NCBI GenBank assembly: GCA_025766275.1
Contig: JAFKAC010000199.1
Coordinates: 1-64,000, forward strand
From: Lactarius indigo
Lineage: Eukaryota > Basidiomycota > Agaricomycetes > Russulales > Russulaceae
Direction of reading: 5' to 3'
Length of the DNA stretch: 64,000 nucleotides
Shown: positions 55,188 through 64,000 of the stretch, one piece after another
Layout of the letters: every line of letters starts with the position of its first letter
Position numbering within the stretch: the stretch's first letter is position 1
The notes under the pieces: generated by a model
Databases searched by the model: none
Seen by the model: the letters and a program-made list of their open reading frames with translations, nothing else
Told to the model about the DNA's origin: nothing
Made by a program: the position numbers and the translations under genes

Positions 55188-57006
55188 TTAAGCGAAATCC
55201 AAAATCTGAACCCTGCCATCTCGGCCGCCGATCGCAATCCGCCCGACCGTATCGTCAATCGAAGACGTCAATATCCTATACTTCCGTTCGTGAACTTCTC
55301 CGGCTCCAACTCGCGCTTTGTACATTCCGTTCTCCCGGACCACCAAGTCGTTCTGCCACCGAGCAGGCTGCTGGTCCTGAGCAGGAACGAGTCGACTCGT
55401 CGTATCGAAGCCTACAAAGCTTCGGACCGGGAAAGTGCTGTGACCACACGTCAAGTTCTGGGTCTCCATCCAAAATCCTTTTCCGTTCCGTCCGACTACG
55501 AGATTGCTGCATGAAGGTGGAACCTGTATCGTCTGGGCAGGTCGCGCGGGAAGGGTACAGGGACTATCCGTCGGCCGGAGACGTCCATTTCGTGTGGTGT
55601 TCTGCTGTTCTTCAACTATTTCGTTCTCCGCCGCCGGTTCAGCAGAGGTAACCGGTCTTGGAAGGAGATCATATTTCCGGATTGTGTGGCCCTCGTCGGT
55701 CGTGACTCGCATGAGAATGGTGACTGGGTTGAATTGCCAAGCCTCCCGTTCCTTTTCTGTCATTTCGTGAACAATGACGACCGCCTCTCTTGCCGGGTCT
55801 TGAACATGCAGAAAGGCTCCAAAGGTGCTTGCGCCCTGGACCGGACGACCAAACTGATCGAATTGTGGGGTCGGTAATAATTGGATGTGAGACTGACGGA
55901 CGACGAGTAAGTGATTCCGAACAAGTCGAACCGCGAGAACATTATCGGGCTAGAGTTGGAATGGTTCAGTTTCAGTAAAGTTCCGCACAAACCCAAATGG
56001 AGGTATTTTACCGTGGGAGATTGATGAATATTTCCCGAGCTCATGGTGAAGAATGGACCCTTCCGCTTCCAGTTCCAAAGTACAACTGGGTCCCCAAGTA
56101 GGGCCAAATTACCACATAAACGTGCTACGGGAGACATGCGGCGCTGCACGTTCCGTGCCAAGACTTGAGAGCGGAGCGTTATGAAAGAACCGTGGAATTT
56201 GTCCAATGACCAGACTTCAGCCTTAATCTCATAGAGGGGCAGTCTTAAAAAAGCAAGGATAGTTACGGGGGAAGCTCGAAGCCGAGAGGAAAAGGAAACT
56301 CACGTCCCAACGATTCGGGAGTACATGACAATAAGCATGCCTTCATTGTCAGAGTCGTCGTTGACGACTAGCCCATCGATAACGCAGTCCGGGAGGCAGC
56401 GCTCTGCAACAAGGAAAGCTTCTGAGCCTTCAAAGGGAATCTCCCAACAGGCGACGCGACATTGCTCAACCGTAATAAGGAGCTCCCCGCTGCAACCCGC
56501 TGGAAAGAGGACCTGGGAGATAGGATGGGGATGGACATCGGCGAGCTGGAGGGAAGAAGCTTCCTCGGCTGTCGGTTCCCTCACACGAAACTCTACACTT
56601 CGTCTCGAGTGGGGATGGGACGAGGACCAGTTTCTGTGGAACCTGGAGGCATGTATTGCGCGAGCTTCCAGTTCCTTGGCGGACAGAGACTTAAGATCCG
56701 CGATGAAAGCCGGTACAGGTAATCTCCTGTCGATGACATGATGCTTGAGCACATCCGACCACACCCAGCGTTGCTTGGTGACCGATGAAAACCGTTTAGA
56801 TGTCTACGAACGAGTCAGAGATCTGGGGCCGATTGAGCCGAGTCAAGACCGTGGGCGCATACCATTCTAAGTGCGAGGATATCCTCCACACCAACGAGGC
56901 TAATTACCAGGAGTAAGACGTCATCCGGAAGCGACGTCAATCCGGGACTAGGACGGCAGGATATGATCGACGAGGTAGAGATGGAGTCAGGGACGATGCT
57001 TTTCAT
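55188..57006 (-). CDS. F-box protein with propeller-like C-terminal region
   Basis: The N-terminal exon carries GLTSLPDDVLLLVISLVGVEDILALRM, and after an intron TSKRFSSVTKQRWVWSDVL, together a typical F-box that docks to Skp1 in SCF ubiquitin ligases. The following exons (VEFRVREPTAEEASS, LFPAGCSGELLITVEQCRVACWEI, LPDCVIDGLVVNDD, GPFFTMSSG, DTVGRIAIGGRDGRVQILDFA) have the alternation and WD-like turns of a beta-propeller, presumably the substrate-binding part. At least three introns. The start used is MKSIVPDSIS at 57006; an in-frame ATG at 57072 is possible. Only 90 bases separate its stop from the ATG of the downstream Smr gene on the same strand. Confidence 0.75.
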
Positions 57007-57320
57007 GTTTGAAAGGGTTGGAAAGGGAACGCTGAAGTCGAAGTAGCAGATATCAGACAAAAGTCTGGACATTGGGAGAGTAATGGGTGGGATAGAACGA
57101 AGGGACCGACAAAGGTCGGGAGAAAAGTAATATAACGAAGGGCGCGCCCCCCAAGGGCCCCGAGAGTGCACAAGGAAACAAGCACCCTTCCGAAAACGGA
57201 TATATCAAGTCTTCCCACGATATCGCACGTGCTCATCATCAACTCCAATCAACCAGCCGCAAATCGCAACTGCAACTACAACTACGACCACAACAACAAC
57301 TACAACACTATCATTTTATA
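57007..57320. promoter_or_regulatory. Divergent promoter between F-box gene and small secreted protein gene
   Basis: 314 bases between divergent starts. The right half (about 57255-57310) is a run of CAACTA/ACAACA repeats in the likely 5' leader of the small secreted protein gene, a pattern often seen in strongly translated, unstructured leaders. Confidence 0.5.
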
Positions 57321-57746
57321 ATGTATACCCACCTAGTCACTCTCTCTGCCTTCCTTATCCTCAGCTCAGGCTTGGTTACTGCCCGCCCCCTTCAACCTTC
57401 TCCCGTCTACCAGTACCGCCGTGAGGCTGCCATGACCCCCGCGCCCGCCCATGTTCAACCCTATCATCCGGGCCTCGCCGCCGTTGGACGCTCGCTTTCC
57501 CCCACCAAGTTTCCTGTTGCTCCACGCTCACAAGCCAATCGGCCCCGTGCCATCTCGAGACGGTTCATCAAAGACGCTGACTACGCCTCTGGTTTCAGCC
57601 CTCCTGCATTCTCTGATAAATCGCTCCACAAGCGAGCAAAGGACCTCCCTGGTACTGGTAGCACCACCTTTCAAGTCAACCATTTGGCTGCGAAGGTCCC
57701 GTCCAAGCTGCCTCCAGGTGCCACGCCTGCTCAACAGACTCGCTGA
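57321..57746 (+). CDS. Small secreted protein with dibasic sites
   Basis: Not recognised. A single 141-residue exon. Residues 1-21 form a signal peptide (YTHLVTLSAFLILSSGLVTA, likely cut before RPLQP). The mature part is rich in P, A and S, without cysteines or predicted membrane spans, and contains dibasic pairs RR at 33-34, RR at 80-81 and KR at 104-105, which fit Kex2-type processing into peptides. The leader before the ATG is a CAA-rich unstructured sequence. Possible roles (secreted repeat-less precursor, cell-surface or effector-like protein) are speculation. Confidence 0.7.
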   Translation: MYTHLVTLSAFLILSSGLVTARPLQPSPVYQYRREAAMTPAPAHVQPYHPGLAAVGRSLSPTKFPVAPRSQANRPRAISRRFIKDADYASGFSPPAFSDKSLHKRAKDLPGTGSTTFQVNHLAAKVPSKLPPGATPAQQTR

Positions 57747-57995
57747 GGCCACCTCCGCTCCTCTCTGTATATCCTCGACTTGTATCCTTTGGTCTGTCTG
57801 AGGTGGCGTTTGCCCCGTTCTGCGTTCTTTCTACCTTTGTATCCAATATGACGACACCATGAGATAAATTTGTTTTTCCCTTCATTACTCGCGTTTGTGT
57901 GAACAATCCATGTAATATCAGTCTATGAATGGAAGCCAATTCATCTCAACGACGCCACCAATACTATGTGTCAACATTGGGGTACCACGATCAAA

Positions 57996-58854
57996 TTATG
58001 CTAGATTGGGGGCTTGTATTGAACCAATCAACGAAAGCATATGATTCGCAACTGTAAACCTGTCCGGTCTATTGAGTACGCAAGCTTCGTCGAAAAAAAA
58101 AAGAAATGCGTACCCGACTACTGTGAATTGAAGCCAACGATCTTTGCCGCCGAGATGATCGCCAGTGACCTTGTGCACCCAGCGGCCGCGCTGATCGGCA
58201 CCTTGTACGTCGTCTCCATGTACATCTGTGGTGATAATATCGGCGTCCATTACGTCATCTGCACTGCCGTTTTCCACGGGGCCATGCTCGAATTCCCATT
58301 GATCAGTGGGGATATGGTGCCGGGGGATGGACACGTTGAATGTACGGTGTACGAGTAACGATACATGATCCGGGGAGGAGAGGGTGACGCGTCCGTCTAA
58401 TGCCGTCGCCGTTGTAGGAGGAAGTCACTTTAGTGGGTGACTGGATGAGGAAACACAACGCAACACACACAATGACATGCCGCGCTGGGGGCTCCAGACA
58501 AGCGCCTCGAACCCTACACGACAAATTGCGAATGGGCTATCACCCTGGAGTTGCGCGACGGAGTCGAGGAAGTGGACATCCGAGTGTGTAAGCACAACAC
58601 CATTCAGCGTAGGTTCGTACCTACAAGGACCAGGTCAGATTAGTACGGTGTGGTTGTATGAGCCACCGCACAGACCTCATGGTCATGGTGTCGAGCATCT
58701 CTTCGACGCCGTCTCGTAGTCGATTTGCAAAGACGGGAGGCACGGCGAGCACGACGGACGCCTTGACCGAGCGAAACTCACTATCTACATTTGCATTTGC
58801 CGTTCCCTTTCCTCTATGCCTAGATACTCTCTCAGGTGAACCTTCTGGGTTCAT
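57996..58854 (-). CDS. RPA43: RNA polymerase I subunit RPA43
   Basis: The first ATG in frame gives MNPEGSPERVSRHRGKG, then SEFRSVKASVVLAVPPVFANRLRDGVEEMLDTMTMR, RYVPTLNGVVLTHSDVHFLDSVAQLQGDSPFAICRVGFEALVWSP (tip domain), HVSLLVHRTFNVSIPRHHIPTDQWEFEHGP (OB fold), an acidic loop (DDVMDADIITTDVHGDD), GRWVHKVTGDHLGGKDRWLQFTVVG, and ANHMLSLIGSIQAPNLA at the stop. This order is that of RPA43, which with RPA14 forms the Pol I stalk that contacts Rrn3. At least three short introns. The frame is open upstream to about 58929 without another ATG, so an upstream first exon is possible. Confidence 0.88.
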
Positions 58855-59051
58855 GGGGGGAACACCGCCAGCTTTTTGTGGTTTTGTCAAGGCTTCGTTT
58901 GCGTTTGCGTTTCGCTCCAAGTTTCGCACACCTCGGCTAACCGGTCCGAGGAAGTTTTGAGATTCCGGCGTATGCCGTGGCTACGGAACCGCTTGCCTCT
59001 TACTGGTACTGGCTACCCCGTCATCAACTCTCCGTGTTGTTTCAGTACAGT

Positions 59052-59724
59052 ATGGTGCGTGTCGCACCTTTCACATGGCATGACTGAAACAAACCCTCTC
59101 GTTTTATCAGTCGGCCCCCAAACTTATCATCCAAATACTTGTCACGGGAACGCAAATATTCGGGAAAGCTCTGTTGGAGGCCTCACGACAAGCTGCCAAG
59201 AGTACGTCCGCGCGTAGAATTCAACGATTGGGCTAACCGCGTTTCTATTTCACGCAGATGCAAAACATCGCCCACAAGGCGCCATTGGCTCGGATGTTGC
59301 GGGAGTCGGGAACGCAACTACGGGTTCTATGACGGACAAGCTGACTCGCGAACATCGGATGACGCTAGACGAAGCACACCTCATTCTGAATACGAAGCGA
59401 GGAGAAAACTTGGAACATATCCTGCGGGTATGTCCGTTATTGCAAGGGAGCTCTAGAATCGAATGAGCGATTTCTGACGACACTTTTTATTCCCTTGTTT
59501 GACGTTAGAATTACGAGCACCTATTCAAGGCAAACGCGTCACCAGAAGCGCCGCCGAAAACCGGATCAAGCGCACGGGGTATGGCAACGCCTCGGCATTC
59601 ACATTACTTGCAATCAAAGGTAGTGCGCGCACGCGAACGAATTGAAGCGGAATTGAAGATCGAAGCTGAAGAGCCACCAAGTTCTCCACCTCCGACGTCT
59701 GAGCCAACCACAGGGGGAAGTTAG
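59052..59724 (+). CDS. PAM16: Pam16/Tim16 mitochondrial import motor subunit
   Basis: A J-like protein of the TIM23 presequence-translocase motor that anchors and restrains the J-protein Pam18. Spliced product: M, then SAPKLIIQILVTGTQIFGKALLEASRQAAK, NAKHRPQGAIGSDVAG.., KLTREHRMTLDEAHLILNTKRGENLEHILR (degenerate J-domain with DEA in place of HPD), NYEHLFKANASPEAPPKTGS, then SHYLQSKVVRARERIEAELKIE and a serine/proline tail. The proposed first coding exon is only the ATG (59052-59054), directly followed by donor GTGCGT and an intron to 59111 or so. No other upstream ATG joins in frame with the conserved 'SAPK' start. Confidence 0.88.
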
Positions 59725-60299
59725 CCAACACACATATTTGCATTAGAGCATTATTATTAATTACATCACATGATTTCTGATAAAATATTGGGGTATTTGT
59801 CAGCAGCCGGGGTTTGTCCGAGTGTTTTCTTTTCTTTTCGTTTTTTTTTTTTCCCCGATTTTCCCGAGAGACGGAGGAGAGGGAGAGAGGGAACATTCTG
59901 GTCGAGTCACTGCCTCGAACACAAGCATCAGCTGTCAAACCGGGGACGACGCAGTGTCGCGTACGTCCCCTTCTACCACGACGTCGGCAATTGATCAATA
60001 CGATCAGAAACGAGGCTGGCACCCCTTACTCAAATTCTTTCTGTCCTTCGCTTTTGCTAGTTTAGGTGTCATGCTACCCCTTTCCTCTCAATGGTCATTC
60101 ACTCTCCTCGACACCCGCATAGAGTTTAGGTCCATGTTCGTTGCCACTCTCTTTCTGTTCATCTTTCTCTGCCTTGGTCAGTGTTCTCCTTCGCCTCCTC
60201 TCTGATGACTCCCTTTCCTTTTCCGTTTCATTGTTTCCCTCACTCCATGCATCGGCCACAAGGCTAAGCGACCCTCCCCTCTGTCGTTCTTTTCACTTC
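59725..60299. other. Gap between Pam16 and coiled-coil gene
   Basis: About 575 bases: short 3' flank, a T-rich stretch at 59826-59860, then pyrimidine-rich sequence likely forming the promoter and leader of the next gene. Open frames in the pyrimidine-rich part (from 60141) are low-complexity serine/leucine and read as leader, not protein. Confidence 0.45.
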
Positions 60300-63184
60300 A
60301 TGTCTGCTCTCTACGTCCTCACTCACCGCGTACACCTCTTTCTAGCTTACCTCTCAAACCCTTCCGAAACCTCCTTCCGCTCTTATCTCACAGAGCAATC
60401 TTTTCGTCATCACCTCTCCCGTCTCGACGATCCCGCAGACTTCGACTCCTCCGACCGTGATGATTCAAATCGCTCGTCCTCATCATCCCAATCGTCTTCA
60501 ACCTTCGGTTCACTCGAATCAGGCTCATCCGCTTTTCATTTCTCCAATCGCGCTGCCGTGGCCCTCCGTACCCCGCGACATGCGTTTCACAGCTTCGGCC
60601 TCTTCACTATCGCTGCCGTCATCCCCAGTCACAAAGTTCTCCCTTCGTCTCGTGACACACCCTCCACCGTCTCATCTACGCGGAACATTACAGGCACTCC
60701 GGATCATGATCTTTTTCCTCTCAAAGAGACCTGGTTCGTCGGCGCATTCGGTAAATGGTGGAGAGGTGGCGTGGTCGACCCCGTCTGGCCACCTCGTCAC
60801 CCTCCTCAGTTAAAGTGCTCTGAGGGAGGATGGAGTTCGGGTATATTGAACATTAAAGCCCTCGACAGACTCGAAGACTACAACGGTAAGCGTTACGATG
60901 GCGATAAGATAGAAGATCTTCTCATTCATACTTTCTTTTTTCCGACTGTGTCCGTGCACTAGGCCTTCCCTTCCCCACCACGACCCATAGCCCTCGCTCG
61001 GTACAGCGCTCAGCTCCTCCGAAGTTACGTTCTCGTGATCGGTCGGCATCGTGTCTTCACCGTAGCCCTACACCACCTCCGCTTCCGCAATCCGCCGTCT
61101 TGCCCCTCCACGCACCTAAGCACAGCCAATCTCTGACTGTACCCCAACCTCCTCAACGATCCTCCCCCGCACAGGACCCTCCGTCCTCTCCAAACGGCGC
61201 CACTACCAATGGGTCTTCTCCAAATTTTGATTCTACCCCTGCTGTGGCGGAGCTTACCCAAAAAATAAATCAAACTCGTGCACTCAACCTCGAATTGCGC
61301 AATCAATTGTCAGAACACACCAACGCTGCTACTGCAGCGGATGCTGCCCTCAGTGCTGAGTTGAGTGGCATCCGTGAAGCGAAGCGTATCGAGGACGTTT
61401 CCCGCAGTGAACTCAAGGCCCGCACAAAAACTCTCGAGGATAGCAAGCGAGCAGCCGAGGCGGGCAAGCGTGATGCCGAACGTCGTCTTCGTGCCACTCA
61501 GAAAGCTAAGGCAGACGCGGGTACTCGAATCGAGAAACTTGCCGAAGAAATTCGTGGGCTAGAGGCACAGGTACAAGAAGATCAGATGGCTGTCGAAGCG
61601 GCTGGCGAAGCGGCGGTTCAAGAGGAGTTGGAGATCCGTGCCCAAGTTAAGCGTCACAAGCGAGAGGTCAGGGTGGCAGAAGAGGTGGTGACGGCACTCA
61701 ATGTGCGTGTACGTGAGCTCGAGGAGTCCGTCGAACGCGGGAGCATAGCGTTGGCTACGGCTCGGGAGAACGCCGAAGTGCTGCAGCGCGAACTGCAAAA
61801 TCATAAGCACAACCTCATCATCAAGAAATCTCAGGACACCTGGGAGGCAATCCTTACCTCCGAGCCCAGCCCCGCGACCTCTGTACCAGATTCCGGAATC
61901 TGTTGCGAGTCTCTAGACCCGTTCCCGACTCCCCTAGAAAAGGGATCATCAGACCGCGATCGCGACCGTAGAAGTTCTGGGACATTCTCCTCTCACAGCT
62001 CACCGCATCTCCACTCTCCCGGCGCCATTCTACCCGTCAGCGTTGGTTTTGGCGCGCCTTCACAATTACCCGTCGGAACCCCCGAGGCGTTTGCACGGCG
62101 TGCGAAGGGGTATTCCATCTTTGACGAGGACCTTGCCACGTTGCCCAATCCCGCTCCCAGTTCCAAGTTCCTACCTTTTAGAGACTCGGATGTTGACACA
62201 AATGTGAACCACGCGCTCACACTCCTCCCGAACGGCGTTTATCAAACCCCTGATGGCGTACCTGCATCTGCTACTGTTAGGGAGACAGGAACAACGGACG
62301 AACTGCTTTCCAAAAGCTTCCAGTCAGATAACGATGCCTTCCTTGAGCGCGACTGGTGCCATCGACTTTCCATCCCTGAGTCTACCTCCGCTGTTGGCCC
62401 CAGCGGTCTTGGTCACGTCTTCCCCCGTGTCGGTGATGAGTCAGCAGAAACATTCGACCAATATGGGACGCGCCCGCCCCCTCGCCATCGACTGACTTCA
62501 GATCCTATGGATGCGCAACGCGTGTGGCCCTCACGCACCAACTCGGAGCTACTCACCTCGTCGAGTAATGTTGTACCCACACCCGAAGCGCGAACCCGAT
62601 GGTGGTGGCCAGGCGCGGACAAGGAACGACGCTCGACAACCGATGGAACCGAGCAGCGCAAGGGCCTCAACCCTGATGCCAAAGTCTTCAGCTTCTCACG
62701 CAAGCCATTGTTAGGTGTTCCTCCTGTGGCGCCTCTCGACAGCCTCAACCCCTCTGCGTCTAGCCTTCAAGTATCGGCAGGCGCGAATAGCAATGGTGAT
62801 GGCGCCGGCGCCACCGCTACAGCAACCGGCGGTAGTACGTCGGGCTACCTCTCGGGACTTGCGATGCGCGCGTTTGTACCGTCGCCAGAGGAGCGGGAAG
62901 CACTACAGCGTGCGCTGGGTGGATCGAGCAATGCTAGCCTCGAGCGGCTGCCTAGCCTGAGTGAGGTCGGCAACATACCGAATTCTCCCGTTCCCAACCA
63001 CGAGCAGGCCCACGCAACCGTACCGAGCAACCCACTTGGCCTGCCCTGGATCGACGTCAATCCTGGTGCAAGTACAAGACGCAGTTGGCTGCGGGACCTG
63101 GGTGTTTCCGTACCTCGCCCGGGTAAGATCAGGTTTAGCCCGTGGGGCGACGGGGACGGGGAGGGGATAGAGGCAGACAAGTGA
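60300..63184 (+). CDS. Long coiled-coil protein of unknown function
   Basis: Two exons (60300-60885, 60963-63184) give 935 residues. The start MSALYVLTHRVHLFLAYLSN leads to a conserved-looking segment (SFRSYLTEQSFRHHLSRLDD), serine-rich stretches, and LFPLKETWFVGAFGKWWRGG. The middle (about residues 255-440) is a charged heptad-type coiled coil (TQKINQTRALNLELRNQL, RSELKARTKTLEDSKRAAEAGKRDAERRLR, VREVEESVERG-like repeats). The remaining half is S/P/T-rich with short conserved patches such as YLSGLAMRAFVPSPEERE. It is probably a cytoskeletal or scaffold protein, but I recognise no named family. The intron is short and its join restores frame exactly. It converges with the gene at the right edge. 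Confidence 0.7.
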
Positions 63185-63381
63185 ACCCTTGTCCAGATGT
63201 AGGAGTCTGTATTCCATATCTTGTGTTCTGCAACGGAGGGGGTGCAAAGGTATCGTCCCGGGGTGTGGAGTGGGAAAGGATAAGAAGAAAGGGACGATAT
63301 ATACTAACATCGATCTTGCACTTATATACTTGTCAAAAAAAGATGCTGGAATGAAGAACTGGGGAGAATAGGTTTTTATTT

Positions 63382-64000
63382 TTATTCTGAAGGGTCAAAG
63401 TACGTTCCAATACGTCCATTGATCCGATGCTGTCCTTCAAAGGGGTCCCATGTTCCCTTGCCGGCGCCCTGTGGCGGTGTGCCGTGCTGGGGCATGTGGG
63501 GCCAGGTGCTCCGTCTTGTTACAAAGGAAGGAATGGATGACGGTATGGGTGCGGGCGTATGATTATGCCAATGCGGTGCTGCTGCCCCATGTAACTGAAC
63601 ATGAATGAAGATTTCCCTCGATCGCAACACTGGCACCAATCGCGGTGCACGTCTTTCATATGTCGCATTCTGCTGGCAACGGGCACTCGGCACTGGCGCG
63701 GGCGCCGAAAAAGAGCTTTGGGCGCAGGGAATGCGGTAGCAAATATCAGGAAGCTAGGCTCGGGCCGCTCGCTGCGTAACTTACACGCGTACAGTGCGGA
63801 CTCCACTTGCGGCCTGGGACTGGCATTTGCGCCTTCCTTCTCTGGGCTCGGAAACTTCGGAAACTTCGGAAACTTCACGTCAGTGGGGATAATAAAAATT
63901 TCAACCCTGAGCATCCACGGGCTGCAGCTTTGAAAATCTCAATGAGTTGGGCGGCGGCAGAGGCACCTGATGCTCTGAATGTATTCGTCGTGAGATTTTG
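63382..64000 (-). CDS. Unassigned gene running off the right edge
   Basis: A minus-strand frame ends at 63382 with PQHGTPPQGAGKGTWDPFEGQHRINGRIGTYFDPSE. Upstream a spliced continuation is plausible: NLTTNTFRASGASAAAAQL-like start at the window edge, then several open frames between 63520 and 63910. Both ends of the introns are uncertain. I recognise no domain. The bases 63847-63873 contain three copies of a 9-bp unit (cggaaactt). The gene is converging with the coiled-coil gene; the gap between their stops is about 200 bases. Confidence 0.45.

Noticed and set aside
58855..58929. RPA43 start upstream at 58929
   Set aside because: The frame is open but that codon is GTG; the first ATG is at 58852-58854.
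1..64000. CRISPR arrays, bacterial operons, riboswitches, organelle DNA
   Set aside because: No regularly spaced repeats and abundant spliceosomal introns; the content is nuclear eukaryotic.

Overview
The window is nuclear DNA of a basidiomycete fungus, most likely an agaricomycete. Most protein genes are broken by many short introns (about 45-60 bases, GT-AG, a few apparent GC-AG). Their products are typical fungal housekeeping proteins, and there is a basidiomycete-type uncharacterised tandem gene family, an intron-containing tRNA-Ser and an intact Ty3/Gypsy chromovirus. Nothing indicates bacteria, an organelle or a virus. All splice structures below were worked out by eye from reading-frame continuity and remembered family sequence.

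Layout. 1-10 kb: 5' end of a dynamitin-like gene (-), tRNA-Ser(GCU) (-), a Rdh54/RAD54B-type recombination translocase (-) and a membrane-anchored amidohydrolase (-). 10.8-21 kb: Hrd1 ERAD ubiquitin ligase (+), Aim41/YqeY-like mitochondrial protein (-), queuosine salvage glycosylase (+) and NAD kinase (-). 21-26 kb: a 1.8-kb segmental duplication. Each copy carries an intact small four-exon gene of unknown function, and the right copy also carries a broken-off 5' end of the NAD kinase gene. 26-32 kb: ataxin-3-type Josephin deubiquitinase (-), Atg27 (+), and a protein with an RNase H1 N-terminal-type domain and a long disordered tail (+). 32-35.3 kb: tandem array of an uncharacterised gene family, two intact copies plus a 3' relic. 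36.5-40.5 kb: Dbp10 ribosome-biogenesis helicase (-) and PIG-X/Pbn1-like GPI-mannosyltransferase subunit (+). 41.5-47.8 kb: a GNAT acetyltransferase gene split by a 5,688-bp chromovirus with identical LTRs and a 5-bp target duplication. 48.5-57 kb: secreted S53 sedolisin (-), a Copia gag relic with inverted-repeat ends, a DUF1771-Smr membrane protein (-) and an F-box protein (-). 57-64 kb: small secreted protein (+), RPA43 (-), Pam16 (+), a long coiled-coil protein (+) and a gene running off the right edge (-).

The genes are mostly unrelated neighbours, as expected in a eukaryote. Loose themes are protein quality control (Hrd1, ataxin-3, F-box, Smr), mitochondria (Aim41, Pam16) and ribosome production (Dbp10, RPA43). 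The most notable items are the fresh retrotransposon insertion, the internal duplication in the Rdh54 gene that kept both intron positions, the two locally duplicated uncharacterised gene families, and three introns that seem to share the GC-type donor GCACGT.
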